Positions 21,140-32,501 of a DNA stretch of 64,000 nt are shown here, piece by piece. A program made the position numbers and the translations under genes. Below the pieces are notes generated by a model. The model saw nothing but the letters and a program-made list of their open reading frames with translations. It was not told the DNA's origin and did no database searches. This DNA comes from Cyanophora paradoxa. Lineage: Eukaryota; Glaucocystophyceae; Cyanophorales; Cyanophoraceae. The stretch lies in NCBI GenBank assembly GCA_004431415.1, contig QPMI01000408.1, forward strand, positions 744,001 to 808,000. Reading direction: 5' to 3'. Every line of letters starts with the position of its first letter. The stretch's first letter is position 1.

Positions 21140-22300
21140 GAGTACGACTCTCGCGTGCGCCTCGCGCTGCGAGATGGCCCGCGTGCGTGCGCGCTGTGGG
21201 CCCCGTACTCGGAGTTCGGAGGCCGCGCGCGACTCTCGCTGTGGCCCGATCCGCCCCGGCGGATTCCGGCCGCACCCGCGGCCGGCGACCTTCCACCAGG
21301 AGCACGGATCTCGCGAGCGTCTCGCTGTGAGATGGGCCCGCGTGCGTTCGTCGCTGTGGGCCCCGTGCAAGGAGTTCCGGGGCCACGTGCGTCCCGCTGT
21401 GGCCCCGGGCCGCTTCAGCAGCACCGGCCGCTCCCGCGGCCGGCAAACTCCCAACCTGGCCTTCGGCTCTCGCGTGCGCCTCGCGCTGCGAGACGGCCCG
21501 CGTGCGTACGCGCTGTGGGCCCCGTACTCGGAGTTCGGAGGCCGCGCGCGGCTCTCGCTGCGGCCCGATCCGCCCCGGCGGATTCCGGCCGCGACCGCGG
21601 CCGGCGAACTTCCACCAGGAACACGGATCTCGCGAGCGCCTCGCTGTGAGATAGCCCGCGAGCGTACACCGCTGTGGGCCCCGTGCGCGGATCCCGGGGG
21701 CGGCGTGCGCCTCGCTGTCGACGTCGACGTCGCCCCGGGCTCCCTTCCACCCTCCGTCTCGCGTGCGCTTCGCGCTGCGAGACGGCCCGCGTGCGTTCGC
21801 GCTGTGGGCCCCGTACTCGGAGTTCGGAGGCCGCGCGCGGCCCTCGCTGCGGCCCGATCCGCCCCGGCGGATTCCGGCCGCACCCGCGGCCGGCGAGCTT
21901 TCACCTGGAGCACGGATCTCGCGAGCGCCTCGCTGTGAGATATATAGCCCGCGAGCGTACATCGCTGTGGGCCCCGTGTGCGGAGTTCGGGGGCGGCGTG
22001 CGTCTCGCTGTCGCCCCAGGCTTCCTTCCTCCCCCACCCTCGCCGGCGTCTCGCTGCGAGCTCGAGCCGGCCCGCGTGCGTTCGCGCTGTGGGCCCCTTC
22101 CCTCGGAGTTCGGGGCCGCGCGCGGCTCTCGCTGCGGCCCGATCCGCCTCGGCGGACCCCGGCCGCACCCGCGGCCGGCGAGCTCCACCCCGGAGTACGG
22201 ACCTCGCTGGCGTCGCGCTGCGAGATGGCCCGCTGGCGCTTGTCGCTGCAGCCTGCAGGCCCCGTGCACAGAGTTCCGGGGGCTGCTGGCGCGCACGCTG
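21140..22300 (+). repeat. tandem array, about 150-bp subunits in 290-320-bp higher-order units
   Basis: The block TCTCGCGTGCGCCTCGCGCT begins near 21149 and 21471, with variants near 21755 and 22050. Each is followed by CTGTGGGCCCCGTACTCGGA and CGGATTCCGGCCGC. Within each unit a half-copy begins CTCGCTGTGAGAT. Open frames on both strands come from base composition and are not supported as genes. Confidence 0.8.
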
Positions 22301-22839
22301 CAGCCTCGCGATCGATCGCGATCGCAGAGTGTTTTTGTTTGTCACAGTGTTTTAATTTTGCTCAATTTAGTCAACTCAATGATTGACTCGACCTGAAAAC
22401 AAAACAAAAACAAAAGAACAAAAAACAACACACGCATGCGCATTGCGCACCGGTGCCACCGGCCGGACCCGCGCCGGTCCCGCGGACCCGCGCCGGCGCG
22501 CGCGGTCTCGCTGCCAGCGCATATGCATACAGCCTGATGCAGGCTCTGCGGCCCCTGCCAGGCGCCGGCTAGCTGGCGCTTCCGCTCCCGGTACCGTAGT
22601 ACCCGGTACCGCCACACTGCCGCAGTGCAGCAGCAGTGCGAGTCAGCCGGCGCCGGCCGCGGCCCGCGGGCGCGCGCGCGCGCGCCGCCGCAGCTGCAGC
22701 CTGGCAGCTGCCAGGCTGGCCCTTCCGCTGCCGCAGGCCTAGGGCTGCCGCTGGCGCGTTACGCTGCGGACTACAGTCCTCGCTGGCGCTCTAGATCTCG
22801 CTGCGAGTCGGCCCGCTGGCGGCCTTCCGCGCATCCGCG
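22301..22839. other. A-rich and CG-palindrome spacer between arrays
   Basis: 22318-22440 is unusually AT-rich for this region. It has CGATCGATCGCGATCG followed by a T-rich stretch and an A/C-rich run (22396-22436). The rest is GC-rich, with NdeI/NsiI-like palindromes near 22518 and GGTACC/CCGGTACC near 22590-22612. No gene is supported. Confidence 0.5.
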
Positions 22840-25800
22840 CCGCGCCCTCGCGCGCCCCACGCCGACGCTCGACCCGCCGCCGCCGCATAACCTGCTTGCG
22901 CAGGGCGGACCGGCCGCTGATCATGACTCGCCCGCGACGCTCTCCGGCGGGCACCCTGGGCTCCACCTCCACGGCTCCGCCCCGAGGTCCGAAAGCGACC
23001 TCGCGCGGCCCCGCACCGCCGCTCGACCGCCACCACCGCCTGACCTGCTTGCGCAGGGCGGGCCGGCCGTGGGCTCGCCTGCAGCGCCTTCCGGCTGGAG
23101 CCCCTTGGGCTCCACCTCCGCCCCGAGGTCTGAAGCGACCTCGCGCGGCCCGGCAACGCCGCTCGGCTCGCCGCCTCCGCCTGACCTGCTGGCGCAGGGC
23201 GGGCCGGCTAGGTCCAAAAATCGACCTCGCGCAGCCCCGCATCGCCGCTCGACCCGCCGCCGCTGCCTGACCTGCTTGCCAAGGCGGGCCGGCCGCTGGC
23301 TCGCAGGTAGCACTCCCGGGCTGGAGCCCAGGGCCCCACCTCCGCCCCGAGGCCGACCGCTGGCCCGTCTGCGGCGGAGTCCACCGCACCGAGGTCCGTC
23401 ACGACCTCGCGCGGCCCCGCGCCGCCGCTCGACCCGCCGCCAACTCATACCCTGCTTGCGCAGGGCGGGCCGACCGCTGGCTCGCATGCAGCGCTCCCAG
23501 CTGGAGCCCAGGGCTCCACCTTCGCCCCGAGGTCAGTCACGACCTCGAGCAGCCCCCGCGCTGCTGCTCGACCCGCCGCCGCCGCATAACCTGCTTGCGC
23601 AGGGCGGGCCGGCCGCTGGCTCGCATGCAGCGCTTCCCGGCTAAAGTCCAGGGCCCCACCTCCGCCCCGAGGTCCGTCACGGCCTCGCGCGGCCCCGCGC
23701 TGCAGCTCGGCGTACCGCCGCCGCTTATCTTGCTTGCGCAGGGCGGGCCGGCCGCTGGCTCGCATGCAGCGCTCCCCGGCTGGAGCCCAGGGCTCCGCCT
23801 CCGCCACGAGGTCCGTCACGGCCTCGCGCGGCCCCGCGCTGCCGCTCGACCCGTCGCCGCCGCTTATCCTGCTTGCGCAGGGCGGGCCGGCCGCTGGCTC
23901 GCATGCAACACTCCCCGGCTGGAGCCCAGGGCTCCACCTCCACCCCGAGGCCGTCACGGCCTCGCGCGGCCCCGCGCGGCCGCTCGACCCGCCGCCACTG
24001 CTTATCCTGCTTGCGCAGGGCGGGCCGGCCGCCGGCTCGCACGCAACACTCCCCGGCTGGAGCCCAGGGCTCCACCTCCACCCGAGGCCGTCACGGCCTC
24101 GCCCGGCCCGCGCTGCCGCTCGACCCGTCGCCGCCGCATTACCTGCTGGCGCGGGGCGGGCCGACCGCTGGCTCGCAGGCAGCACTCCTCGGCTGGAGCC
24201 CAGGGCTCCGCCTCCGCCCCGAGGTCCGCCACGGCCTCGCGCGGCCCCGCGCTGCCGCTCGACCCGCCGCCGCCGCCTGACCTGCTTGCGCAGGGCGGGC
24301 CAGCCGCTTCCTCACCTGCGGCACTCTCCGGCTGGAGCCCAGGACTCCACCTGCACCCCGAGGTCCGTCACGGCCTCGCGCGGCCCGGTGCTGCCGCTTC
24401 GCTCGCCACAGCCGCCTGACTCAGTGAATCACTGGCGCAGGGCGGGCCAGCCGCTGAAGCGCCCGCCGCATTCTCCTGCTGGAGCTCAAGGCTCCACCGC
24501 CTCCCCGAGGTCTGCAGCGACCTCGCGCGGCCCCGCGCCGCCGCTCGCCCCGCCGCCCGCGGCCGCCGCATAACCTGCTGGCGCAGGGCGGGCCGGCCGC
24601 TGGCTCACCTGCCGCGCTCCCCGGCTGGAGCCCAGGGCCCCACCTCCGCCCCGAGGTCCGTCACGGCCTCGCGTGGCCCCGCGCTGCCGCTCGACCCGCC
24701 GCCGCCGCATAACCTGCTTGCGCAGGGCGGGCCGGCCGCTGGCTCGCATGCAGCGCTCCCCGGCTGGAGCCCAGGGCTCCACCTCCGCCCCGAGGCCCGT
24801 CACGGCCTCGCGCAGACCCCCGCCGCCGCTCGACCCGCCGCCGCCGCTCATCCTGCTTGCGCAGGGCGGGCCGGCCGCGGGCTCGCATGCAGCACTCCCC
24901 GGCTGGAGCCCAAGGCTCCGCCTCCGCCACGAGGTCCGTCCCGGCCTCGCGCAGCCCCCGCGCTGCGGCTCGACCCGCCGCCGCCGCATCACCTGCTTGC
25001 GCAGGGCGGGCTGGCCGCTGGCTCGCATGCAGCACTCCCCGGCTGGAGCCCAGGGCTCCACCTCCGCCCCGAGGTCCGTCACGGCCTCGCACGGCCCCGC
25101 GCTGCCGCTCGACCCGCCGCCGCCGCGTAACCTGCTGGCGCAGGGCAGGCCGGCCGCGGGCTCGCAGGCAGCGCTCCCCAGCTGGAGCCCAGGGCCCCAC
25201 CTCCGCCCCGAGGTCCGTCGCGGCCTCGCGCGGCCCGCGCTGCCGCTCGACCCGCCGCCGCGGCCGCCGCATAACCTGCTGGCGCAGGGCGGGCCGGCCG
25301 CTGGCTCACCTGCCGCGCTCCCCGGCTGGAGCCCAGGGCCCCACCTCCGCCCCGAGGTCCGTCACGGCCTCGCGTGGCCCCGCGCTGCCGCTCGACCCGC
25401 CGCCACCGCATAACCTGCTTGCGCAGGGCGAGCCGGCCGCTGGCTCGCATGCAGCGCTCCCCGGCTGGAGCCCAGGGCTCCACCTCCGCCCGAGGCCCGT
25501 CACGGCCTCGCGCAGACCCCGCCGCCGCTCGACCGCCGCCGCCGCTCATCCTGCTTGCGCAGGGCGGGCGGCCGCGGGCTCGCATGCAGCACTCCCCGGC
25601 TGGAGCCCAAGGCTCCGCCTCCGCACGAGGTCCGTCCCGGCCTCGCGCAGCCCCGCGCTGCGGCTCGACCCGCCGCCGCCGCATCACCTGCTTGCGCAGG
25701 GCGGGCCGGCCGCTGGCTCGCATGCAGCACTCCCGGCTGGAGCCCAGGGCTCCACCTCCGCCCCGAGGTCCGTCACGGCCTCGCGCGGCCCGCGCTGCGG

Positions 25801-28800
25801 CTCGACCCGCCGCCGCCGCATAACCTGCTGGCGCAGGGCAGGCCGGCCGCGGGCTCGCAGGCAGCGCTCCCCGGCTGGAGCCAGGGCCCACCTCCGCCCC
25901 GAGGTCCGTCGCGGCCTCGCGCGGCCCCGCGCTGCCGCTCGACCCGCCGCCGCCGCATAACCTGCTGGCGCAGGGCGGGCCGGCCGCTGGCTCGAACGCG
26001 GCGCTCTCCGGCTGGAGCCCAGGGCTCCACCTCCGCCCGAGGTCCGTCACGGCCTCGCGCGGCCCCACACTGCCGCTCGACCCGCCACCGCCGCACCACC
26101 TGCTTGCGCAGGGCGGGCCGGCCGCTGGTTCGCATGCAGCGCTCCCCCGCTCGAGCCCAGGGCCCCGCATCCGCCCCGAGGTCCGCCACGGCCTCGCGCG
26201 GCCCCACACTGCCGCTCGACCGCCACCGCCGCACCACCTGCTTGCGCAGGGCGGGCCGGCCGCTGGTTCGCATGCAGCGCTCCCCGGCTCGAGCCCAGGG
26301 CCCCACCTCCGCCCGAGGCCGTCGCGGCCTCGCGCGGCCCGCGCTGCGCTCGACTCGCCGCCGCCGCATACCCTGCTTGCGCAGGGCGGGCCGGCCGCTG
26401 GCTCGCATGCGGCGCTCCCAGCTGGAGCCCAGGGCTCCACCTTCGCCCCGAGGTCAGTCACGACCTCGAGCGGCTTCGCGCTGCTGCTCGACCCGCCGCC
26501 GCCGCATAACCTGCTTGCGCAGGGCAGGCCGGCCGCGGGCTCGCATGCAGCGCTCCCCGGCTGGAGCCCAGGGCTCCACCGCTGCCCCGAGGTCCTTCAC
26601 GGCCTCGCGCGGCCCCGCGCTGCAGCTCGGCGTACCGCCACTGCCTGACCTGCTGGCGCAGGGCGGGCCGGCCGTTGGCTCGTCCGCCGCGCTCTCCGGC
26701 TGGAGCTCAAGGCTCCACCGCCGCCCCGAGGTCCGTCACGGCTTCGCGCGGCCCCGCGCTGCCGCTCGACCCGCCGCCACCGCATAACCTGCTTGCGCAG
26801 GGCGGGCCGGCCGCTGGCGTGCCTGCAGCGCTCCCCGGCTGGAGCCCAGGGCTCCACCTTCAACCCGAGGCCTGTCAAGGCCTCGCGCGGCCCCGCGCTG
26901 CCGCTCAACCCGCCGCCGCCGCATCACCTGCCTGCGCAGGGCCGGCCGCTGGCTCGCATGCAGCGCTTCCCGGCTGGAGCCTAGGGCTACGCCTCCGCCC
27001 CGAGGTCCGTCACGGCTTCGCACGGCCCCGCGCTGCCGCTCGACCCGCCACCGCCGCACCACCTGCTTGCGCAGGGCGGGCCGGCCGCTGGCTCGCATGC
27101 AGCTCCCCCCGGCCGGAATCCAGGGCTCCACCTCCGCCCCGAGGTCCGTTCACGGCCTCATGCGGCCCCGCGCCGCCACTCGACCCGCCGCCGCCGCATA
27201 ACCTGCTTGCGCAGGACGGGCCGGCCGCTGGCTCGCATACAGCGCTCCCCGGCTGGAGCCCAGGGCTCCACCTCCGCCCCGAGGTCCGTCACGGCCTCGC
27301 GCAGCCCCGGGCTGCCGCTCGACCCGCCGCCGCCGCATAACCTGCTTGCGCAGGGCGGGCCGGCCGCTGGCTCGCATGCAGCGCTCCCCAGCTGGAGCCC
27401 AGGGCTCCGCCTCCGCCCCGAGGTCCGTCACGGCCTCGCGCGGCCCCGCGCTGCAGCTCGGCGTACCGCCACCGCCTGACCTGCTTGCGCAGGGCGGGCC
27501 GGCCGCTGGCTCGACCGTGGCGCCCTCCGGCTGGAGCCCAGGGCTCCACCTCCACCCCGAGGTCCGTTCACGGCCTCGCACGGCCCCACGCCACCACCCG
27601 GCTTGCCGCCGCCGCCTGACCTGCGGGTGCAGGGCGGGCCGGCCGCTTGCCCGCCCACCACGCTCTCCTGCTGGAGCTCAAGGCTCCACCACCTCCCCGA
27701 GGTCTGCAGCGACCTCGCGCGGCCCGGCGCCGCCGCCCGGCTCGCTGCCTCCGCCTGACCGGCTGGCACAGGGCGGGCCGGCCCTTAGCCCGCCCGCGGC
27801 CGTCGGACGCTTCCTGGCTGGAGCTCAAGGCTCCGCCACCGCCCCAAGGTCTGCAGCAACCTCGCGCGATCCCGCGCCGCCGCTGAACCCGCCGCCGCCA
27901 CCTGACCTGCTTGCGCAGGGCGGGCCGGCCGGTGGACTGCGTGCAGCGCCTCCTGCGGTAGCTAAAAGCTCCGCCGCCGCCCGAAGGTCCGTAGCGGCCT
28001 CGCGCGGTCCCGCGCCGCCGCTCGACCCGCTACCGCCGTCAGACCTACTCGCGAAGTGCAGGCCGGTCGCTGGCTCGCCAGCAGCGCTCTCCTGCTGGAG
28101 CTCAAGCCTCCACCACCGCCCCGAGGTCTGCAGCGACCTCGCACGGCCCCGCGCCGCCGCTCGGCTCTCCGCCGCCGCCTCGCCTGCTTGCGCAGGGCGG
28201 GCCGGCCTCTGGCCCGCCCGCGTCGCCCCCCTGCTGGAGCTCAAGGCTCCTTCGTGACCCTGTGGTCCGTCACGGCCTCGCGCGGCCCCGCGCCGCCGCT
28301 CGACCCGCCGCCTCCGCCCGACCTGCTTGCGCAGGGCGGGCCGGCCCCTGGCTCGCCCACAAGGCCCCTGGCTGAAGCTCCAGGCCCCGCCACTACACCG
28401 AGGTCTACTGCGACCTCGCGTGGCCCCGCGCCGCCGCTCGGCTTGCCGCCGCCGCCTGACCTGCTTGCGCAGGGCGGGCCGGCCGCTGGCTCGCCCGCAG
28501 CGCCTCCTACTGGAGCTCAAAGCCCCGCCGCCGCCCCAAGGTCCGTGGCGACCTCGCGTGGCCCCATGCCACAGCTCGGCTCGCCACCGCCGCCTGACCT
28601 GCGTACGCAAGGTGGGCCGGCCTCTGGCATGCCCGCGGCGCTCCCCGGCTGGAGCTCGAGGCTCCACCACCTCCCCGAGGTCTGAAGCGACCTCGCGCGG
28701 CCCACACTACCGCTCGGCCCGCTGCCATCGCTCCCCCAGCTTGCGTAGGGCGGGCCGGCCTCTAGCTCGCCCGCGACGCTTCCTGGCTGGAGCTCAAGGC

Positions 28801-29160
28801 TCCACCCCCGCCCCGAGGTCTGCAGCGACCTCGCGCGTCCCCGCGCCGCCACTGAGCTCGCCACCGCCGCATAACCTGCTTGCGCAGGGCGGGCCGGCCT
28901 CTGGCCCGCCAGCAGCGCTCTCCTGCTGGAGCTCATGGCCCCACCACCGCCCCGAGGTCCGCAACGACCTCGCGCGGCCCCAAGCCGCCGCCGCCTCGCC
29001 TGCTGGCGCAGGGTGGGCTGACCGCTGGCTCGCCCACGGTGCTGTTCCACGGGCGCTCCAGGCCCTGAGGCCCCGCGACCGCTCCCGCGGTCTTATGCGG
29101 CCCCCACGCCTCCGCGCGGCGCGCTTCCGCCGCCTAACCTGCTTGCACAGGGCAGGATGG
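22840..29160 (+). repeat. 138-bp satellite array, about 45 units
   Basis: The anchor CCTGCTTGCGCAGGGCGGGC recurs at 138-bp spacing (for example near 24710, 24848, 24986). Each unit also carries GGCTGGAGCCCAGGG, CCTCCGCCCCGAGGTCCGTC and CTCGCGCGGCCCCGCGCTGC. Units from about 24500 to 27500 are the most alike; both flanks are more diverged. 138 is a multiple of three and the unit has almost no stops, so long ORFs appear on both strands. Frequent one-base indels move the frame, arguing against one conserved protein. Confidence 0.9.
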
Positions 29161-29629
29161 TGGTGGGCTCGCTTTCGGTGCTCACCGGCTGGGATGGTTT
29201 AGATTCCGCCGCGGCCCCGAGGTCCGCACCGGCCTCGCGCGACCTCACGCCGACGCGCAGTGCGACCGCCTTGCCCGCCCTCCACCCGTAGCGCGCCCCT
29301 GGCCCGCACCGCCCAGCATGACTTGTCGGCGGCGGGGATCTGGCGGCGCCACTATCCAGCGCCGCCCCCGGTTCGTCGATCGTCCCATAGGGGTACGGCG
29401 AGAACCCCCCAGCCTTCTGTGCCGGCTCGTTACCTCGGGCTTCTTGGCCCGCCCCGGCCCCACGTTGTTGTCCGAATTCACGCTCTCTGCCCGTTCCTCC
29501 TACAGCGCAGTGCGCTGGGGGAGGGAGGCCTAGCGTCTGGGACACGTGGGGTGGCAGGGGAAGGAGGAAGGAGAGGGGGGGAAGGGGGGAGGGCGAAACA
29601 ACCTTCGCCCTCTTGCTCACTTTGTTCCT
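29161..29629. other. spacer between satellite array and B1
   Basis: Contains a purine-rich tract (29555-29600, GGAGGAAGGAGAGGGGGGGA-like). No gene or further repeat is recognised. Confidence 0.4.
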
Positions 29630-30222
29630 ATGTATGCTATTCTGGCTGGCTGTGACCTGACTCTTGTTTGGTAGGGGGTACTGCATTCGTGCTGCGTTCG
29701 CTACGCTCACCCCCGCGGCCTCCGGCGGCGGTACCCGGCTTCGGATCCCCGAACCCGGAAGAAACCGCGTACCCCTCCCCGGGGTACGCCGTTCGCCCCA
29801 ACCGGCCCCACAAGGCGCGGCCCGAGGCCGAACGCGTACCCCGGAGAGGGGTACGGCGTCAGAGCGGCCCCGATCAAGTGTACCCCGAGCGGGTACCCGA
29901 TCGGTCCCGCGACGGCCCGAGCGGAGTACCCCCGAGCGGGGTACACCGTCTCGGCCCGCAACGGCCCTCACCGGGGTACAGGCGCCTAGCGCGCTTACCC
30001 CGGAGAGTTCTTGTTCCGGAACTCGCAAGGGCGAGGCCGGAATGGCATACGGCGATCCGCCCTGGTCGATCGCCAACGTATTATGATACGTGGTTCCCGG
30101 GAAAGCAGCCTTGAGCTGCCGTACCTCAGGGCCCAACCGATGCGCTATCCCGTGCATCTAGCTAAGTAGTGTCAGGCGTAAGATAGCTAGGTCTGCTGCA
30201 TTCGAATGAAGCGAGGCGTAAA
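29630..30222 (+). repeat. B1 repeat with 40-bp head
   Basis: The 553-bp core 29670-30222 (starting GGTAGGGGGTACTGC, ending GAGGCGTAAA) recurs at 31201-31757 and, inverted, at 61297-61854 and 62823-63380. Only B1 copies are preceded by the 40-bp head TGTATGCTATTCTGGCTGGC... (29630-29669; inverted at 63381-63420). The core holds a ladder of GTACCCC...GGGGTAC inverted repeats (29770-29975) and the palindrome CGTATTATGATACG (30078). Confidence 0.9.
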
Positions 30223-31200
30223 TCGGGATTTGCGCTCTCAATGCGTAAATCGAGTTTTGCGCCGACTGAATGCAAGTAAAGAAGACCGTAGCCGAGCGCC
30301 AGGCACGAAAGAGCTGAGCGACTCGCTAGCCGCGGAGCGGCGCGAGGCGAGCGCGGGAGGAGCAGCAGGCTCCAGCGAGCGCCCCGCAAGGGACTAGCTG
30401 AGCTAGCCGTTGGGCCGAGCCGGCGGGCTTGAAGCCGCCGAGCTCCGGGGGGTACGCTGATTCGGGGTTTCCCTTCACGCCCAGCTTCGCTCACGGCCGC
30501 TCCAGGCCACGAAGCGACCAGCGGCGAAGCGAAATCGCTCCCGCCCACCTCCCCGCGATTTTTCCTCCGGGGCGCCGAACCTCGCTACCCAGCGAGCCCC
30601 GGCCCGACGCCGCGAAAGTCGCGCAAGGGCAATGCATACGGCGACCAGCACCAGCGTTCGCCGAGGGTATTATAATACGTGGTTCCTTGTCGTCTCCTGC
30701 GCACGCGGTTCCGGATGGTACTCCCGCTCGGTGCTGGCCACCAGCGCGGACGTGGTCGTGCACAGCTGATCCGTGGTAAGTTACAATGGTTCCGTCGAAG
30801 ATTCGGGCACGAACTGCGCAGACTCTGTGTACCGGTCGTCATTCGTGTTTTCCACTCGCGTCCGCTGGACCCGCTTGTGCCGGGCCGGGGCCCAGCGCGC
30901 GCCCAAAAAACAGTCGCGCGGCTTCGTTGCGAATCTCGAGTGTTTTCCCGCTGGGTTTTTACCCTGTTTTTCCGCTGGACCCGCGGGTGCCGAGCTGGGG
31001 TCCAGCGCGTATGGCTGTTACGCGGTTTTTCCCCGCGGCGCTGTAACTTGTTGGGTTTCGAGTCTGCCGCCCCGGCGCGGGGGGAGACTTCGCGCATGAT
31101 CCGGAGTTCTGTCGGTTTTTCGATGAGCCTTGATTGTCGTATTTTTGTACGACTCCTTGGTCTCATGGTCGTCTGCGAACGACGGGCACGCTACGCGCGT
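30223..31200 (+). repeat. A2 repeat plus spacer between B1 and B2
   Basis: 30223-30538 repeats A1. The spacer 30539-31200 contains TATTATAATACGTGGTTCC (30668), a variant of the B-repeat palindrome, and a direct repeat CCGCTGGACCCGC near 30861 and 30975. The whole block recurs inverted at 61855-62822. No ORF with a recognisable domain was found. Confidence 0.85.
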
Positions 31201-31757
31201 GGTAGGGGGTACTGCATTCGTGCTGCGTTCGCTACGCTCACCCCCGCGGCCTCCGGCGGCGGTACCCGGCTTCGGATCCCCGAACCCGGAAGAAACCGCG
31301 TACCCCTCCCCGGGGTACGCCGTTCGCCCCAACCGGCCCCACAAGGCGCGGCCCGAGGCCGAACGCGTACCCCGGAGAGGGGTACGGCGTCAGAGCGGCC
31401 CCGATCAAGTGTACCCCCGAGCGGGGTACCCCGATCGGTCCCGCGACGGCCCCGAGCGGAGTACCCCCGAGCGGGGTACACCGTCTCGGCCCGCAACGGC
31501 CCTCACCGGGGTACAGGCGCCTAGCGCGCTTACCCCGGAGAGTTCTTGTTCCGGAACTCGCAAGGGCGAGGCCGGAATGGCATACGGCGATCCGCCCTGG
31601 TCGATCGCCAACGTATTATGATACGTGGTTCCCGGGAAAGCAGCCTTGAGCTGCCGTACCTCAGGGCCCAACCGATGCGCTATCCCGTGCATCTAGCTAA
31701 GTAGTGTCAGGCGTAAGATAGCTAGGTCTGCTGCATTCGAATGAAGCGAGGCGTAAA
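31201..31757 (+). repeat. B2 terminal repeat
   Basis: Second copy of the B core in the same orientation as B1. Differences from B1 are mostly extra or missing G/C in runs (for example GTACCCCC versus GTACCCC). It ends GGCGTAAA next to CGGCCCG, where gypsy protease sequence resumes. Confidence 0.9.
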
Positions 31758-32395
31758 CGGCCCGACGTCTAGGGTCGGGGCCGCGCTTTCAGGCGGCAGG
31801 CGCCCGTCTAGGACGCAGCGGACCCGGCATTCGCGCCAGTTCCGTTCGATTTTGACAGGGCGCTGGACCCGGACAAGCAGAGGCCCTTGTGCTTGCCCGG
31901 GAAGCGAAAAGGGATCACGTGGGGCTTGTAGTGCGCGTCGCGCGCGTGCAAGCACCAGCCGGAGCGCGTGGTGTCGATGCGGCCGTCAATGCACATGATA
32001 GTGCCGATGCCGATCAGCATGTCTGCGTCCGGGCCGAGAGTTCCGTCCGGCACAACGTGCACGGCACGCGAGACGTAGACGTCGCCAAAGCGGAGAACTA
32101 CGTGGGCTATTTCAGCCTCAATCGTCGCGTGGTGCATGAAGGCACGGAGCGTCTTTGTGCCGGTGTAGCGGGTGCCCTTAGGCATCATCCGCCGCTCGGC
32201 CACTTCACCCATTGCGCCAGTATCGAAGATAAACTTGACGCGAATCCAATCGCCTAGCGTGCCGTCGGGGCCGAGGGCGTACACATACCCATGGCACTGG
32301 AGCAGCAGCCGGCGAAAATCATGCGGCAGCCCGTTAATCCCATCGATAACTCGACCAATCGGGACCGGGGCCGGAAGCTGGCTGGAGTCGGGATC
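31758..32395 (-). CDS. gypsy aspartic protease (retropepsin) region, with gag C-terminus
   Basis: The minus frame from 32395 reads through DSSQLPAPVPIGRVIDG into a retropepsin-like domain. The catalytic motif FDTGAMGEVAE has its Asp codon at 32224-32222, and the later hydrophobic-Gly motif is ADMLIGIGTIMCIDG. Retropepsins cleave the gag-pol polyprotein as dimers. Near 31900 the frame shifts, so that the natural continuation (RPVKIERNWRECRV) lies in a neighbouring frame. The stretch ends where the B2 repeat begins. With the LINE removed, it joins in frame to the gag ORF that ends at 59534. Confidence 0.8.
32380..32395. repeat. left target-site duplication of the LINE
   Basis: GGCTGGAGTCGGGATC is present here and again at 59534-59549, right after the LINE poly(A). 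The flanking bases differ on both sides, so the duplication is exactly 16 bp, normal for target-primed reverse transcription. Confidence 0.8.
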
Positions 32396-32501
32396 CGCGG
32401 GCCGGACGAACCTGGGCCTGAGCCGCGAGGGATCACTGCGACGGGCCACCTGCGGACAGCTGCTCGGCTCGACTACATTCTCCAGTCCACGGCAGCCGGG
32501 G
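32396..32501 (+). mobile_element. LINE 5' fragment: end of AP-endonuclease domain
   Basis: The plus frame reads GHLRTAARLDYILQSTAAG, matching the conserved RxDYIL segment near the end of APE-type LINE endonucleases. The next expected motif, SDHFPV, is at 50740, beyond the 18.2-kb LTR element. Dropping one copy of the 5-bp duplication joins the two in frame. The LINE is therefore 5'-truncated inside its endonuclease. Confidence 0.8.

Larger units (their letters stand above)
19983..31757 (+). mobile_element. non-autonomous split-direct-repeat (tyrosine-recombinase type) element carrying satellite arrays
   Basis: The left end (A1, 19983-20299) is repeated as A2 at 30223-30538. A2 is flanked by two copies of a second repeat, B1 (29670-30222) and B2 (31201-31757). 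The order A1...B1-A2-B2 is the split-direct-repeat layout known from Ngaro/PAT-type tyrosine-recombinase retroelements. It separates gypsy protease from pol, and CGG is shared at both junctions. No RT, RNase H or recombinase ORF is found inside; the interior is two GC-rich tandem arrays. It would need enzymes in trans. A related element at 61297-64000 has the recombinase. Confidence 0.65.

Noticed and set aside
25079-26461. 460-codon and similar ORFs on both strands in the 138-bp array
   Set aside because: The period is a multiple of three and stop-poor; frames are open on both strands and are broken by one-base indels, so no protein is supported.
22840-29160. CRISPR-like repeat array
   Set aside because: The whole 138-bp unit repeats without unique spacers, and the genome is eukaryotic.
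29670-31757. B repeats as LTRs of a short (TRIM-like) LTR element
   Set aside because: Ends are TGG...AAA rather than TG...CA, there is no polypurine tract, an A1 copy lies 9 kb upstream, and a tyrosine recombinase accompanies the other copy. Split direct repeats fit better.
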